Below are positions 63,243 through 64,000 of a stretch of 64,000 nucleotides of DNA, one piece after another. The notes beneath the pieces are model-generated. The model did not search any database. It was not told where the DNA came from and saw nothing but the letters and a program-made list of their open reading frames with translations. The position numbers and the translations under genes are program-made. This DNA is from Polytrichum commune (lineage: Eukaryota; Streptophyta; Polytrichopsida; Polytrichales; Polytrichaceae), in NCBI GenBank assembly GCA_950295325.1, contig OX485808.1, positions 24,386,527-24,450,526 of the forward strand. The letters run 5' to 3'. Position 1 is the stretch's first letter; every line of letters starts with the position of its first letter.

Positions 63243-64000
63243 ATGTTTTTGTACAGTTTAACGTTGCAGCAGGCGACGGGGATAGTGTGTGCGACGTATG
63301 GGAACTTCACGGGAGGGAAGACACAGGAGATAGTGGTAGCTCGAGGGAAGGTGCTGGACTTGCTAAGGCCCGATGACAATGGCAAGCTGCAAACAATGCT
63401 CTCCGTGGAGATTTTTGGAGCGATACGATCACTCGCACAGTTCCGTCTCACAGGCTCCCAGAAGGATTACATCGTGGTAGGCTCGGACTCCGGCCGCATA
63501 GTCATCCTGGAGTATAACAAGGAGAAGAACATATTCGAGAAGATTCATCAGGAGACATTCGGGAAGTCAGGGTGTCGAAGGATTGTTCCTGGGCAGTACT
63601 TAGCCGTTGATCCTAAGGGACGAGCGGTGATGATCGGAGCATGTGAGAAGCAAAAGCTGGTTTATGTGTTAAATCGAGACAATGCTGCAAGGCTGACCAT
63701 CTCATCACCATTGGAAGCACATAAGTCACATACCATAGTGTATTCTATTACGGGTGTTGATTGTGGTTTTGATAACCCTATTTTTGCAGCTATTGAGTTG
63801 GATTACTCTGAAGCAGACCAAGATTCCACTGGACAAGCTGCGAACGAAGCCCAGAAGCATTTGACATTCTATGAGCTCGATTTGGGCCTTAACCATGTGG
63901 TTAGGAAGTGGACGGAGCCTATTGATAATGGTGCTAATATGTTGGTAACGGTTCCTGGTGGAGGTGATGGACCCAGTGGGGTTCTTGTATGTGCAGAGAA
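63243..64000 (+). CDS. SF3B3: Splicing factor 3B subunit 3 (SAP130), 5' part
   Basis: The frame is open from ATG 63243 to the window end (252 codons), with no intron. It starts [20 protein letters not shown] and contains [55 protein letters not shown] and [20 protein letters not shown]. These are hallmark N-terminal blocks of SF3B3/SAP130. The protein is part of the SF3b complex of U2 snRNP, which recognises the branch point during pre-mRNA splicing in the nucleus. The full protein is about 1200 residues built from WD-like beta-propellers, so about four fifths lies beyond the window. The codons are richer in G and C than the surroundings, as expected for a conserved gene. The start is confirmed by the conserved N-terminal residues. 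Confidence 0.97.
   Translation, partial: MFLYSLTLQQATGIVCATYGNFTGGKTQEIVVARGKVLDLLRPDDNGKLQTMLSVEIFGAIRSLAQFRLTGSQKDYIVVGSDSGRIVILEYNKEKNIFEKIHQETFGKSGCRRIVPGQYLAVDPKGRAVMIGACEKQKLVYVLNRDNAARLTISSPLEAHKSHTIVYSITGVDCGFDNPIFAAIELDYSEADQDSTGQAANEAQKHLTFYELDLGLNHVVRKWTEPIDNGANMLVTVPGGGDGPSGVLVCAE

Overview
The window reads as nuclear DNA of a land plant, most probably a bryophyte (moss). It is AT-rich, intron-bearing eukaryotic sequence, and it carries two receptors with a protein kinase fused in front of NB-ARC and leucine-rich repeats, a class known mainly from mosses. The right edge holds the start of the splicing factor gene SF3B3/SAP130. No genus can be named from sequence alone.

Layout. 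The backbone is a tandem segmental duplication. Copy A covers about 1-26478, copy B about 26479-60750, and a partial copy C starts near 60751 and runs into SF3B3. Each of A and B carries one minus-strand kinase-NB-ARC-LRR receptor (A 6278-10996, B 32657-37052), a decayed Rab11/RabA GTPase fragment (A 11890-12054, B 40650-40814) and a shared non-coding framework. B and C both begin with the SF3B3 upstream region. In B this ends after about seven codons of SF3B3 (28719-28738); in C the gene continues open to the window end (63243-64000).

Differences between A and B expose insertions by presence or absence. A G-tract MITE of about 340 bp with 8-bp target duplications is present three times (2992-3331, 15065-15399, 37571-37910). 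A 9155-bp DNA transposon (50610-59764) with 24-bp perfect terminal inverted repeats and a 4-bp ATTA duplication sits in copy B, and copy A keeps the empty site at 25357-25360. A 202-bp foldback element (14762-14963) also has a 4-bp duplication and starts with the same AACACC. Copy A alone has a small glycine-rich secreted protein gene (15751-16106, frameshifted) and copy B alone has a 2.76-kb segment (about 37512-40276).

How the parts relate. The receptor copies carry different lesions. A keeps intact kinase and NB-ARC exons but has a nonsense codon near the LRR end. B has a one-base deletion in the kinase exon and another in the LRR exon. The transposon holds a plus-strand transposase-like gene (55349-59205) and an unrecognised divergent minus-strand gene (51147-53857), separated by two arrays of near-palindromic repeats. 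Both genes are broken. The transposase stops are all one C-to-T step from CGA or CAA, as expected for decay of a methylated element. The transposon with its divergent partner gene and palindrome arrays is the least explained system here. Most of the remaining sequence is duplicated non-coding DNA in which I recognise no gene.
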